A DNA stretch of 64,000 bases, from contig NZ_CP029619.1 in NCBI RefSeq assembly GCF_003176915.1, positions 620,001 through 684,000 of the forward strand, written 5' to 3'. This stretch comes from Candidatus Cardinium hertigii. Its GTDB lineage: Bacteria > Bacteroidota > Bacteroidia > Cytophagales > Amoebophilaceae. Under the pieces are notes generated by a model. The model was not told the origin of the DNA and did not search any database. It saw only the letters and a list, made by a program, of their open reading frames with translations. Of this stretch, positions 1-9,416 are shown one piece after another (positions within the stretch are counted from its first letter, which is position 1; every line of letters begins with the position of its first letter). The translations under genes and the position numbers were made by a program.

Positions 1-2
1 TT

Positions 3-788
3 TTAGCTGAACTGATCTGTTTTGTAAAAACAAAAGTCGTTCAACCTACCCTTCCCATTCACCTTAAATTAGAAACAGGTCTGTATCGTTTAGGTATCTC
101 AGCAACCGAACTTAACACCCTCTTAAAGCAATTAAAACAATGTCCTTCCTTACAAGTCGTAAGCCTTTTCAGCCATCTAGCTGCTTCTGGCACAGCAGAG
201 CAGGATGCCTATACCTTACTACAAGCAGAAAGATTTAGACAAATGACACAGTATATAGAAGAAAAACTAGGCACACAACCTTTAAAACATCTTTTAAATA
301 GCAACGGCGCTTTACGATTCCCACAGTTTCAATTTGATATGGTGCGATTGGGTATTGGCCTGCATGGCGTAGGGGTAGCTCCAAGCATACAACCGCATCT
401 TATGCCCAGCAGCACACTGAAAACAACTGTTTCCCAAGTTAAAGAGGTTCCAAAAGGTGCAACTATTGGCTATAACCGCAAAGCGCTAGCCAAGCAAGCC
501 ATGACTATTGCTATCATACCCATCGGTTACGCAGATGGGTTAAATAAAATATTTGGAAATGGAAAAGGACACGTCATAATCCAAAACCATTATTGTCCGA
601 TTATAGGCGATATATGTATGGACAGATCCATGGTAGATGTAACCAACAAACCAGTAAAAAGAGGGGAAGAGGTAATTATATTTAATGCACAGCATTCTGT
701 AGAGGCTGTAGCACAGCAAATTGGCAGTACTTCCTATGAAATACTTACACAAATAAGCCAAAGGGTGAAACGTATTTATTATATTTAA
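3..788 (+). CDS. alr: Alanine racemase, 5'-truncated by window edge
   Basis: PLP-dependent interconversion of L- and D-alanine for peptidoglycan precursors. The frame is open from the window edge, so the start and the PLP lysine lie outside. Visible family features in order are HLKLETGLYRLGI, SHLAAS, the catalytic-tyrosine region GATIGYNR, IPIGYADG, and GDICMDRSMVDVT near the C-terminus. In Bacteroidota this domain is often the C-terminal half of a MurF-Alr fusion; the 5' part is missing, so this cannot be tested here. Product assignment is firm, fusion status unknown. Confidence 0.93.
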   Translation, partial: LAELICFVKTKVVQPTLPIHLKLETGLYRLGISATELNTLLKQLKQCPSLQVVSLFSHLAASGTAEQDAYTLLQAERFRQMTQYIEEKLGTQPLKHLLNSNGALRFPQFQFDMVRLGIGLHGVGVAPSIQPHLMPSSTLKTTVSQVKEVPKGATIGYNRKALAKQAMTIAIIPIGYADGLNKIFGNGKGHVIIQNHYCPIIGDICMDRSMVDVTNKPVKRGEEVIIFNAQHSVEAVAQQIGSTSYEILTQISQRVKRIYYI

Positions 789-1159
789 TAGGGGAAATAG
801 CATAATTCAAATATGCTTGTTTAAATTGCTCTTTCTTATTAAAAAAATAGATAGCCAAAAGGTATACTTAAAAAGGACTACAAATTACAAATACTAAACG
901 CATTAAGGATTTAACGAATGCAATAACATTTTTGTATAAAAAAGAAAAATTATGTAATGCGTAACAGCTATTGAATACATGTAGTAAATTAGGTACTTCG
1001 TTACAAGTGTAATAAATATTGTATGCGTTTAATTTCCTATAAGGGGATTGAATAATTTACATTTTTATAAAACCACACACTGGGGACTCTTAACGAAGGG
1101 TAATTTTTTATTTCAGATAATTTACAAATTGAATGAATTAAAATAATAGGCAGCTACTT
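789..1159. other. Intergenic, AT-rich
   Basis: No coding potential longer than a few dozen codons and no tRNA or clear hairpin was recognised. The stretch presumably holds the promoter of the following lipoprotein relic, but no promoter could be assigned. Confidence 0.5.
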
Positions 1160-2207
1160 ATGCATATAAAAAATTGTATGTTAAACTTTTGGTTAGTAGG
1201 GTTTAGCTATTTGAACATAGGGTGTAATAAAAATATTCCAACAACTATGTATCAACCAACCCATCCTGGGCCATCCACACACACTTCTGAAGTATGTAAA
1301 ACCAAGGAAATTCATTCCCCTAATCAACAAGAATATGACTTTGCCGTAGTGTTACGTAGCAGCGATATTATAAATCTTGCTATTATTTTAAAAATAGGGA
1401 ATGATTTTCAGCTATTCCCTGGTATAAGCGATTTAAAGCCAGATAGTAACCATATAAAGCAAGTAATTTCATTTTTACGTGAAGAGACACATGATATCCC
1501 TTGTAGGTTGGTAGGTAGTTATGTAAATAACTTTGGGGAAATGCGTAATAAAAACTTAATCGTCAGCATAGCCTCGAAACTATATCCCTTTCAGAGAGCA
1601 TATGCCAAGATTATAACGAAAAAAGAACAAGGTAAACATGATGGATGGTTGCCTTTAAGCACACAGCTATGCAGGGGAGAAAGTTTTGAGGATCTCGCCA
1701 TTATAGGAGATAGCATCCAAGAAAATAACGTATTTGGGAAACCCCATATAACAGCAGCTATTTATAAAGATATGCTGCATGGGCCTAATATAACGCTTAT
1801 ATAGAGAAGAGTTGATCCTAAAAGATCAGTTTTAAATTCTGATGTTATTGCAGATGATTTAAGAGACTTTATTGGAAAATGTTTAAAAACAAAATTAAAT
1901 GCATATAAAAATGCAAATATGTACTTACAAAATTATTTAAAAAGAAACCATGATCCACAAAACGAAGTTTTTCACCTAGAGAAAAAGAAAAAATGCCCGT
2001 TCAGGTGATAGGTTATGTCCTACGCAACCTAAAAAAGATACAAACAGAGGCGGACAACCTGTTCATGCAAGTAGAGCGCATACTACAACGGAAGCAAATG
2101 AAGTTATTGATCTACCTATTTCAGACATATGTTTCTGTGGTGATCCTGTAGCGATAGCACCCCGAGCCTTAATCGATTATCATGTGCGCCATGGCCGTTG
2201 TAGATAA
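1160..2207 (+). pseudogene. Broken lipoprotein gene (one nonsense, one frameshift)
   Basis: The first open segment (1160-1804) has a short hydrophobic N-terminus ending in a lipobox-like LNIGC, so it was probably an exported lipoprotein. It stops at TAG 1802-1804, but the same frame stays open for 67 more codons to TGA at 2006-2008. A +0 frame then continues from about 2004 to TAA 2205-2207 (segment containing LPISDICFCGDP), implying a frameshift in the A-rich run at 1982-1993. The region LFPGISDL...LREETHDI weakly recalls a Nudix box, but the canonical glutamates are mostly missing. I do not recognise the family with confidence. It could also be expressed as a shortened 214-residue product. 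Confidence 0.55.
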
Positions 2208-2369
2208 TGTGGCAAACGTTGCACAGCTGCTCTTCCTAAAGGGATTACATCAAGTTACATCAGCTACTTTTGGCCCTAAGGTAAAATCAATGATTGGCGC
2301 ATTAAAACACATAGGCTATTACTTAACGCAGCAAGCCCAGCAGCAGATTCTATACTATTCCTTATTATT

Positions 2370-5363
2370 TTATTTTGCTTTTAATGCAGCGGATACCTTG
2401 TTCCTTTTCTTTTTTGCGGTTGCAATGGTTTTTTTATTTTTTGATTTATTTATAATGGAATCTAAAGTTGCTTTGGCTTGCGTAAAATTATTTAAACGTA
2501 TATAATTATCTGCCATTAACAAAAAGGCCTGATCTATATAATTTATATGATGAGGATATTTTTCTATAAGCGCAAATAAGCTATTTAAGGAATCTTGATA
2601 GGCTTTTAATGTAAAAGTTGTATGGGCTAATAAATATTGTGCTTCTGCAGCCGCAACAGTATGTAGCGGCATGTTGGCCTTCATAAAATGGCTTTTAGCA
2701 CTTTTATATTCTGACTGTTGCATAAACACTTTCCCTAAATAAAGATGTGCTTGCTGTATTGTTTCAACAGAAGTTACGTTAGGATTATTGAGCAATTGCC
2801 AGCAAGCAGCTAGGGTAGCTTGCTGTTTTTTGAGTACAAAACTGCTTTTCACTATGCCCATTAAGGTCTGTTCATAAGCTTTGGCTGTTGGTTCCATTTT
2901 TTGCAGTTTTTGATAATAACCAAGTGCTTCTTGAAATTGCTTACGCTGATACATAATACTAGCTAGTCTCAATCCGGCTTTTATATGCAGCGCATGCTGA
3001 TTGCTCTCGATTACTTTTTTATAGTAATGAAGCGCTTGACTGATTTTATGTAACCTATAATAGCTTTCAGCCATTAAAAAATAAGCTTCTGGTAGCAGCG
3101 TACTATTGGGATAAGATGTATAAAAAACAGTCAGCTGCTGTAAGACTTTATGATAGGCCTGGCCGTAAAATAACTTTTTAATAGCATCCAAAGCATGTGC
3201 ATCAGAACGGCTGCTTAAGGCGTTGGGTAGCTGTTTATACTTTTGTAAATAATCTGCTTGCCGCGCTTTCCCTTCTGCAGCTGACAGCTGAGATAAAGCC
3301 ATTAAAGCACTCTCTGTATGGGCATGCGTAGGAAACTTTTCTAAAATAGCGATATAATCAGCAACAGCTTCTTCTTTTTTTTGCAGATTTTCATAAGCCA
3401 AGGCACGCTTTATCAACAGGTCCGGTTGTAAGGCAAGCGTTGGCTCTTTTTGTAGGAGAGCACTAAATTTTTGAATAGCTATTTCGTAATGACCTGCATC
3501 AAATGCCATACAGGCTTCTTGATAGCAAGCTTTCTCATAATAGTTGGTTGGGGCATGTTGGGTAATGATCTCTTGTAAGCATTGTGTAGCAGCTGTTGTA
3601 TTACCCATGATTTGATGAATCAATGCCTCTTGATAACGCACATGAGCAGGGTTGTAAGCATATACACGCTCATAGAGCGTTATAGCTTCTTTATAATTTT
3701 TATCTACATAATAACAATCCCCTAGCCGCAATAGGGCATCATAATGCATAGAAGCAGCGGGTTGTTCGGGAAGAAGGGCTGCATATTGCTTGAAGGTAGT
3801 CATTGCCGCCTTATAGTTACCCGTATTAAAATAGGCATAGGCTAACCCATATAATGTTCTCTCATGATACAATGCGTTCGCACTACCTTGCTGCATGAGC
3901 TGGGTGTAAAACTTTAAGGCTTTTGCATACGCTCCCAATCCGGCAAAAGCTTCTGCTATCCAGAAATGTGCTTGTGTAACTAAAGCAGCCTTAAAGGGAA
4001 AATGCAAGGATTGCTTTAAATAGGATAGTGCAACGTCCAGCGCTCCTTGGTTATATGCTTCTAGGCCTCGGTAAAAAAGCAGCTTTTGATACAACTTTAA
4101 AATCGTTTCATTTTTATAGGGTAGTGTTGCAATGTAATCTAGCGCTTCGGTATATGATTTTGTTTGATAGTAGCTCTTTATCAACATAATTTGAGCACTG
4201 ATAAGATGCTTGCTGGTTTTATTTTCTTGCGTAAAAGTACCCATAGCTTGGATAACCGCTTGTAAGTCACCCTGCTGATAGTAGAGACCAGCACATTTGA
4301 TACTAGCTAAATCAGCTAGTTCTATATTAAACTTTTGTTTAGCAGCTTTTTCAAATGCTTCTATAGCCGCTTGTGTGGCATGCGTAGTTTCGTAGATCAG
4401 TCCACTATAGTAAGCTGCTATTTGAGCATTATGGTCTGATTGATTTAGTAATGGTTTAAAGTAGGTAAGGGCTTGCGTATATTGTTGCATTGCATAAAAC
4501 GCATAACCCAACTTAGCAGCAGTTGTTGGATCATAGACTCCATCACGTAAGTAAGCTTGGTAATGGCTAACAGCTGCCTGATATTGTTTGAGAAAGAAAT
4601 AAGCATCGCCTATCAGCAGCTGCTCTTGCTTCGTAAAAGCTGTAGCTGGCAAATGAGGTATATAGGCCAATAACTTTTCAAAGTTACGTGATTTGTGGTA
4701 GATTTCTAATGTTAAGCTTATTGCTTCTGGCAAGTCATTGATATGCTTACTAATAGCTTCTAAAGTAGCAATGGCTTGGTCATACTTCTCTTGCTTAAGC
4801 GCTATATAGGCCATGCGTAATTGGGCAGGATAGTAGTACGGATGGGTTTTATTTTTAATCTCAGTAAATTTTTTTTTTGCTTTTGACCAATCTTTGGCTG
4901 TTAAGTAAACGTTTCCCAGCTCATAGGGATAGCTTTCTTGCTCAGCAGGAGATAATCTTTTTATATGGATGGTATGGTATAGTAGGAGACACTTTGACAA
5001 GGAACCCTGTTTGAAAAAAAACTTAGCCAAACGATAGCGTAAGCTGTCTACGTGTTGGCTATGGGGGTAATGTAGGATAAAGCGCTGGACAAGCAGTTCT
5101 GCATCAGGTTCTTGATTTTCTAAAGCGGATACAATCCTATAGTAAGCTGCTTCAGTCTTATTACACTGTTTTCCAGTATTATTTAAATAGGCTTCCCAAT
5201 ACTTTTGTGCGGTGCTATGCTTCTGTTGTTGAGATAATACCATGCCTTTATCAAAAAGCAGCTGTGGAGATGCTATGATGGGGGAAGCCACTGCTAAACT
5301 TGCCTGGGATAGGCTGTTTACACATAGCAACACAAGGACAAAACGCTGTAGGAATAGTAACAT
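2370..5363 (-). CDS. Large exported tetratricopeptide-repeat protein
   Basis: A 997-residue protein with an N-terminal signal peptide (hydrophobic FVLVLLCVNSL, then small residues) followed almost entirely by TPR helical hairpins. Recurrent patterns such as A..YF.L..Y..A...Y and LGDCYYVDKNYKEAI can be seen along the whole chain. TPR solenoids are protein-interaction scaffolds, and a long secreted one fits periplasmic or outer-membrane assembly. It ends in a basic lysine-rich tail (KNKKTIATAKKKRNK). It lies 101 bp downstream of holA on the same strand and may be co-transcribed. The partner is unknown. Confidence 0.85.
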   Translation of the reverse strand: MLLFLQRFVLVLLCVNSLSQASLAVASPIIASPQLLFDKGMVLSQQQKHSTAQKYWEAYLNNTGKQCNKTEAAYYRIVSALENQEPDAELLVQRFILHYPHSQHVDSLRYRLAKFFFKQGSLSKCLLLYHTIHIKRLSPAEQESYPYELGNVYLTAKDWSKAKKKFTEIKNKTHPYYYPAQLRMAYIALKQEKYDQAIATLEAISKHINDLPEAISLTLEIYHKSRNFEKLLAYIPHLPATAFTKQEQLLIGDAYFFLKQYQAAVSHYQAYLRDGVYDPTTAAKLGYAFYAMQQYTQALTYFKPLLNQSDHNAQIAAYYSGLIYETTHATQAAIEAFEKAAKQKFNIELADLASIKCAGLYYQQGDLQAVIQAMGTFTQENKTSKHLISAQIMLIKSYYQTKSYTEALDYIATLPYKNETILKLYQKLLFYRGLEAYNQGALDVALSYLKQSLHFPFKAALVTQAHFWIAEAFAGLGAYAKALKFYTQLMQQGSANALYHERTLYGLAYAYFNTGNYKAAMTTFKQYAALLPEQPAASMHYDALLRLGDCYYVDKNYKEAITLYERVYAYNPAHVRYQEALIHQIMGNTTAATQCLQEIITQHAPTNYYEKACYQEACMAFDAGHYEIAIQKFSALLQKEPTLALQPDLLIKRALAYENLQKKEEAVADYIAILEKFPTHAHTESALMALSQLSAAEGKARQADYLQKYKQLPNALSSRSDAHALDAIKKLFYGQAYHKVLQQLTVFYTSYPNSTLLPEAYFLMAESYYRLHKISQALHYYKKVIESNQHALHIKAGLRLASIMYQRKQFQEALGYYQKLQKMEPTAKAYEQTLMGIVKSSFVLKKQQATLAACWQLLNNPNVTSVETIQQAHLYLGKVFMQQSEYKSAKSHFMKANMPLHTVAAAEAQYLLAHTTFTLKAYQDSLNSLFALIEKYPHHINYIDQAFLLMADNYIRLNNFTQAKATLDSIINKSKNKKTIATAKKKRNKVSAALKAK

Positions 5364-5464
5364 AACTGTTGTAATGAATGGATAGCTATTTTTTTTAAAC
5401 GGTAAGCAATCTTATTAGCTTATTACCTTTTACAATTTTAAGCAATTATATGCTTCATTGCGCC

Positions 5465-6493
5465 CTAATGTATCTCATGCAATAATTTAAAAACTAACAG
5501 CTGTAAAATTTGCTGGGTGCTTGGCGCGGGTTCGATACCCTTCAACTGTAAATCAGCCTGATAGATATAGGTTATATTTTGTAGTGTTTGGGGTAGCGTA
5601 TAGTTTTTTAGTGCATTAAGATAATCTGGCACGAAGTAAGGGGGCACTTCAATTTGCTGTGCTAACATCGTAAGTTCAGTGGCTTTGGTTTCATGCAATA
5701 CGATTAGTTTGGAGAAGCAATTATACAGCAACGCTACTACTGGCAAGGCCGCATGAGCTTGTATATTTGCGGCACTTTGGCCAACGATTTGACAGCTTTT
5801 AGCGTAGTCTTTTTGCATAATAGCCTTTTGTAGGGCAAATATATTAAAAGGTTGGTATAAATCTATATAGGTTTCTACCATTCTATCTGTAATGCTACTG
5901 CCTTCGGTAAGGTTAATACCTAACTTATGGAGCTCGTTAGCAATTTTAGTCAAATCATTACCTAGGCAGGTTTGTAGCATCCCAATGGCCTTATCCGTTA
6001 TCGTGCATCCCATTTTCTTTACGATAGATTGAATAAAAGCAGGAAGCTGTTGCGCATATAGCTTTTGAGCAGTGACTACTACTGTATGATTGGCCAACGC
6101 TTTATACAACAAGCTTCGGCCATCTATGGTTTTATATTTGTAAGCAAATAGCAATACAGTAGCAGCTGAAGGACATCGTAGATAATTTAACAGTAGCTTT
6201 TGACCATTTGCTTGCTTTAAATCTGACATTTCTTGTGCTTCTTTGACGATAACCACTTGCTTAGCCGTACCAATGGGGGGACGTCTAGCTTGCGTAAGCA
6301 GGGCAGCCATGCTACATTCTTTACCATAAAAAATGGTTAAATTAAAGCTTCTTTCAGCTGGTGTTAGTAAGGTATCCGCTACCTGCTTCGTAATGGCATC
6401 TATATGGTAGGATTCCTCTCCTTGTAAAAAATAAATAGGGGCATAGCTACCTTGTTGTAATTTCTGCAGAACTGTTTCAGCTGATTGTATCAT
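5465..6493 (-). CDS. holA: DNA polymerase III subunit delta
   Basis: Clamp-loader delta subunit, which opens the beta sliding clamp during replication. The 342-residue length and the N-terminal signature PIYFLQGEESYHIDAI fit the HolA family. VVIVKEAQEM and the helical C-terminal collar region (FNIFALQKAI, LQLKGIEP) follow the expected order. The delta subunit does not need ATP binding, and no intact Walker A motif is present. The start at 6493 places the family N-terminus correctly. The TPR-protein gene lies downstream. Confidence 0.9.
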   Translation of the reverse strand: MIQSAETVLQKLQQGSYAPIYFLQGEESYHIDAITKQVADTLLTPAERSFNLTIFYGKECSMAALLTQARRPPIGTAKQVVIVKEAQEMSDLKQANGQKLLLNYLRCPSAATVLLFAYKYKTIDGRSLLYKALANHTVVVTAQKLYAQQLPAFIQSIVKKMGCTITDKAIGMLQTCLGNDLTKIANELHKLGINLTEGSSITDRMVETYIDLYQPFNIFALQKAIMQKDYAKSCQIVGQSAANIQAHAALPVVALLYNCFSKLIVLHETKATELTMLAQQIEVPPYFVPDYLNALKNYTLPQTLQNITYIYQADLQLKGIEPAPSTQQILQLLVFKLLHEIH

Positions 6494-6626
6494 ACATATG
6501 TTTAAAACCTAGGTAAACGATGCTAGCTTGCCAGTGGCTTCTAATCGGATAACCTGTTTGTACGTGGATCGCTTCTTTATATACTTGTGCATCTAGATAC
6601 GTAAATTATCCTTTGTTATACCTCAT

Positions 6627-6686
6627 CTACCTTACAAAATACAAAAATATAATTTGTATACTGCCCCATCAATGTAGGTAAGGTAG
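6627..6686. repeat. Nested inverted repeat with T-run
   Basis: CTACCTTAC at 6627-6635 is the exact reverse complement of GTAAGGTAG at 6678-6686. Between them a second pair, ATACAAA at 6639-6645 and TTTGTAT at 6653-6659, forms an inner stem. A run of about 11 T follows at 6693-6703, so on the plus strand this resembles a two-tier terminator. The rest of the 6494-6893 gap holds no recognisable gene. Confidence 0.5.
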
Positions 6687-6893
6687 CTAATTATTTTTTT
6701 TTTTGCATAGCTCCGTAGCAGCTTCACCGCCTCTCAACGTTTTTAAGTTAGCTAGGGTTCTAAGTAATCGTCCCTGAAATATTTATTACACAATAGGTTT
6801 ATTTTTTGTCTATCTTTTTCTCGTATTCAAATGGAATGCTAGGTTCTATTTCAACTGACCATTATATAGATATAATCGTTCTGAGAGCAATGC

Positions 6894-7191
6894 TTAGTAT
6901 ATAAAATAATTACAACTGATTATATGTATATAAGGATTATCTACCCATATAAGCACTACTTGTTCATCAGAAACTTTATACATATGACTGATAACACGTA
7001 TGCCTACAATTAAACGAATAAATAAAGGAGGCTGGCCAGAGCCATAGCTAAAATAGCGGTCTAAATCTGATTCCAAGCATTGCCAAGGAATCCAATCAGC
7101 TAACTGGAAAGCTGTGTTTAGGGTTCAAAAAACCAGATAAGCGTTGCTCAAACAACCTATCCCAATTAGGATATATCTTCTTTTCTTTCAT
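6894..7191 (-). pseudogene. IS5/IS1182-like transposase, N-terminal fragment
   Basis: From ATG 7191 the frame reads MKEKKIYPNWDRLF... and then, after a frameshift near 7110, QLADWIPWQ, GSGQPPLFIRLIVG, KVSDEQVVLIWVDNPY. This is the usual N-terminal domain order of IS5/IS1182-type transposases (GRPP.P.R.MVG, LSDE.VV..WVENPY). The catalytic DDE half is absent; the homology ends shortly after NPY. It is a dead remnant. No terminal inverted repeats were found. Confidence 0.75.
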
Positions 7192-7251
7192 CCCTATTTT
7201 GTAAGGTTTTTATATACAACAACTCAAAATAGGGTTATTACTTAATCCAAA

Positions 7252-8045
7252 TTAAATCATTTTTATTCTGATAAACAAATAAATAAACAATGATTCAGAG
7301 ACGACTAAGTAACCTTTTTCTTTTTGGTAAGCCACCTCTCCTGCATCGATAAGCGCTTCTAACAGAATAACGCTTGGTTGTACAAGGAGCTGGTCTTGGC
7401 GTTTGGCCCGTGACTTAAAATAGTAGGCCCATTCTGCAAATTTATCTAGGATGCTTTGAAAGTCTTCCTTAAGGAAGGGAGTGGTACCCTCTACAAAGGC
7501 AATAGATTGCGTAACATGTTGAATGGCTTTTTCTAAAATAGTTCCCTCCTGGGCTAAGGCGTTTTGAGGGGAAGCAGTAGGCGTTTTGAGGGGAAGCAGT
7601 AGGAAGCTCTTCACTGTAGGGCTAACTTTTTTAGTTCATAGGCTTCTTGAGTAGCTTATTTCTGCAAGAAATAAAGATTACGTCCTTTTGTACAATACTG
7701 TTTTTTGCCCAAACATTACCCACCAAAAGCAATACGCCAAATCCTATTATGGGCAATAATAGTGTAATAGGATGCCTACTTACCGTTGATTTACAACAGC
7801 AAATAGCTACTAGCATACCCCCTACCGTAATAGCTAGCCCTCTTAGGCTCCAATACAACAGAAGTGTCCACAATAGAACCGTTCCATGGGTAAAAAATAA
7901 AAAGAAGGGGACTAAAAGTGTTTTGCATAGGTAGCAGCTAAAGAGAAGATGGAACGGGAATCCAACTAATACACTTATAAACCCATATTTGCCTATTGCC
8001 CCATCTGGGATTTTGTTAGCAAAATCAGCTACAATCTGTTATAAC
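7252..8045 (-). pseudogene. Truncated copy of the symporter/kinase/HD fusion gene
   Basis: This is a second, decayed copy of the gene at 9417-12980. Reading upstream to downstream it contains the second membrane block (FTHGTVLLWTLLLYWSLRG, CCCKSTV), then PQNALAQEGTILEKAIQ, FLKEDFQSILDKFAEWAYYF, up to EVAYQKEKGYL. These match residues of about 570-790 of the intact protein. The symporter half is missing: upstream homology jumps straight into sequence matching the 5' flank of the intact gene. Homology stops abruptly near 7308, followed by an unrelated tail. A frameshift is also present, so no functional fusion protein can be made. Confidence 0.85.
7558..7601. repeat. 22-bp tandem duplication inside the pseudogene
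   Basis: The block GGCGTTTTGAGGGGAAGCAG (first 20 bases) occurs twice with a 22-bp period. The intact paralogue has a single copy at the corresponding position. As 22 is not a multiple of three, the duplication explains the loss of frame between the membrane block and the kinase-like block. Confidence 0.85.
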
Positions 8046-8440
8046 ATACAGAAGCCCTATACAACCATGGATAAGTATAGTATACAAAGCTATAAAACCA
8101 AGTACTTTGCATTTATATATTTAAATTGTTTGTAGAACTTTGATACATAATCATTGTTTAGATAGTACACAAATAATGCTATTATACAACATAATGGAAC
8201 AGCTATAGGAAACATAAGAAACATATGTTAACCTTATGCCTTCAATAGGAAGGGTGTATCAAAATGGTATGACAGGTAGTGTAAGAGAAATGTTTTAATA
8301 TATACCAACATGTATCTAATTACGAATGCGTGTTGTATTATTGAATGCAGGTTATTTGTTTACCTTGTTAATTTTATTTCCCCTCTACAATACAATAGGA
8401 CAAGTTAATATAACCTCATTTATAATGCAATGTTAAGGGG
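8046..8440. repeat. Duplicated upstream region, copy A
   Basis: Long imperfect direct repeat of 13010-13405. Shared stretches include CAGCTATAGGAAACATA, CAAAATGGTATGA and GTTAATATAACCTCATT. It is the former 5' flank of the truncated symporter-fusion copy, so it probably still carries the promoter and regulatory sequence of that gene family. No open reading frame is shared between the copies. Confidence 0.8.
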
Positions 8441-8476
8441 AAGCCGCCTTGCATTATACCTTTCTCCATACCCTTT

Positions 8477-9296
8477 TCATCCCCTGTGTTCCATACCTTG
8501 CATTATTCCCTGCTGTCTGCCTTCTTCGATGTATTTTTGTGCAATGGTTATCCTAATCGTAGCTTGTTTCTTCTTTAGATAAATGACTCGAGATGACCCG
8601 TTCTAATGCCGCCTGTTTTTCTTCCGGTAACTTAGCATCGCTATACCATACCAAAGCCTTTATACAAATAGAACCTTTTTCTTTATCTACTAAGAGGGCG
8701 TGTTGGCAGTGTGTAAATACGTTTTCCCATAATTTGAGCATATCGCGTTTATGGATGTGTTTGAGCAGGTATTCAAACATAGCCAAATGTTTCTTTTGTA
8801 AAATGGCATCATCTGGCATACTCTGTAAATCAATGAGCTGATAATCTTCCCCCATTCATTTTGGGGCTTGTTCAGGGTTGCTAAACAATTGCCATATATT
8901 TCTGGGTGCATGGTATGGTTTAGAGCCATGGTAAATTACAATAGGACATATTAAAGGTAACCTGTTTTTATTTTTCCTATTGCGTTCGCATAACAAAAGC
9001 ATGTATTTCCATAAGCGCAATGCCATCCAATGATCTGGTATAACTTGTGCTTCAATTAATACATAGACAAAAGCTTTTTCCCGATTTTTGGTTTTAACAG
9101 CATAGAGGAGATCGGTTAGTTTTCTTTTAAGATCATCTTCAACAAAAGACTCTTTTTCTATGGTGATTTGACTTAAATCTAAATCAACAAGCGCTTTGAA
9201 GTCAGCTGGTAAATAGTGTTCTAGGAATTCCTGTGCAGCTAGTTGATCCGTTAAGATCTTTTTGATTAAAGCATCCTATTTTAGATGGCTGGTCAT
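8477..9296 (-). pseudogene. Rpn/YhgA-like nuclease (transposase_31) pseudogene
   Basis: From ATG 9296 the frame gives MTSHLK, TAG stop, then DALIKKILTDQLAAQEFLEHYLP, ESFVEDDLKRKLTDLLYAV, AFVYVLIEAQ, HWMALRLWKYM, LPLICPIVIYHGSKPY, and a TGA stop just before 8855. The same frame continues (MGEDYQLIDL) to about 8557, where a frameshift leads into the family tail IAQKYIEEGRQQGIMQG. The order and the core D..L...E.Q motif fit the Rpn family of PD-(D/E)XK recombination-promoting nucleases. Two in-frame stops plus one frameshift make it non-functional. It sits between the decayed and intact copies of the symporter fusion. Confidence 0.85.
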
Positions 9297-9416
9297 ACTG
9301 TCTTATGGTTGAAACGCAAACAGAGCATAAACTGTATCCTTGAAAAACTAGCTTGGTATGTAATTACTTGCAGCTAACTTAATCTTACATACAAAAGTAT
9401 CATTACCAAATGAATG

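Noticed and set aside
1395-1500. Nudix hydrolase assignment for the broken lipoprotein
   Set aside because: Only the G...REET-like spacing resembles a Nudix box; the essential glutamates are mostly absent, so the name was not used.
2182-2505. Plus-strand reading frame of 107 codons overlapping the TPR gene end
   Set aside because: Most of it is the reverse complement of the TPR protein's 3' coding region; the 5' part is in the tail of the broken lipoprotein gene. No independent support.
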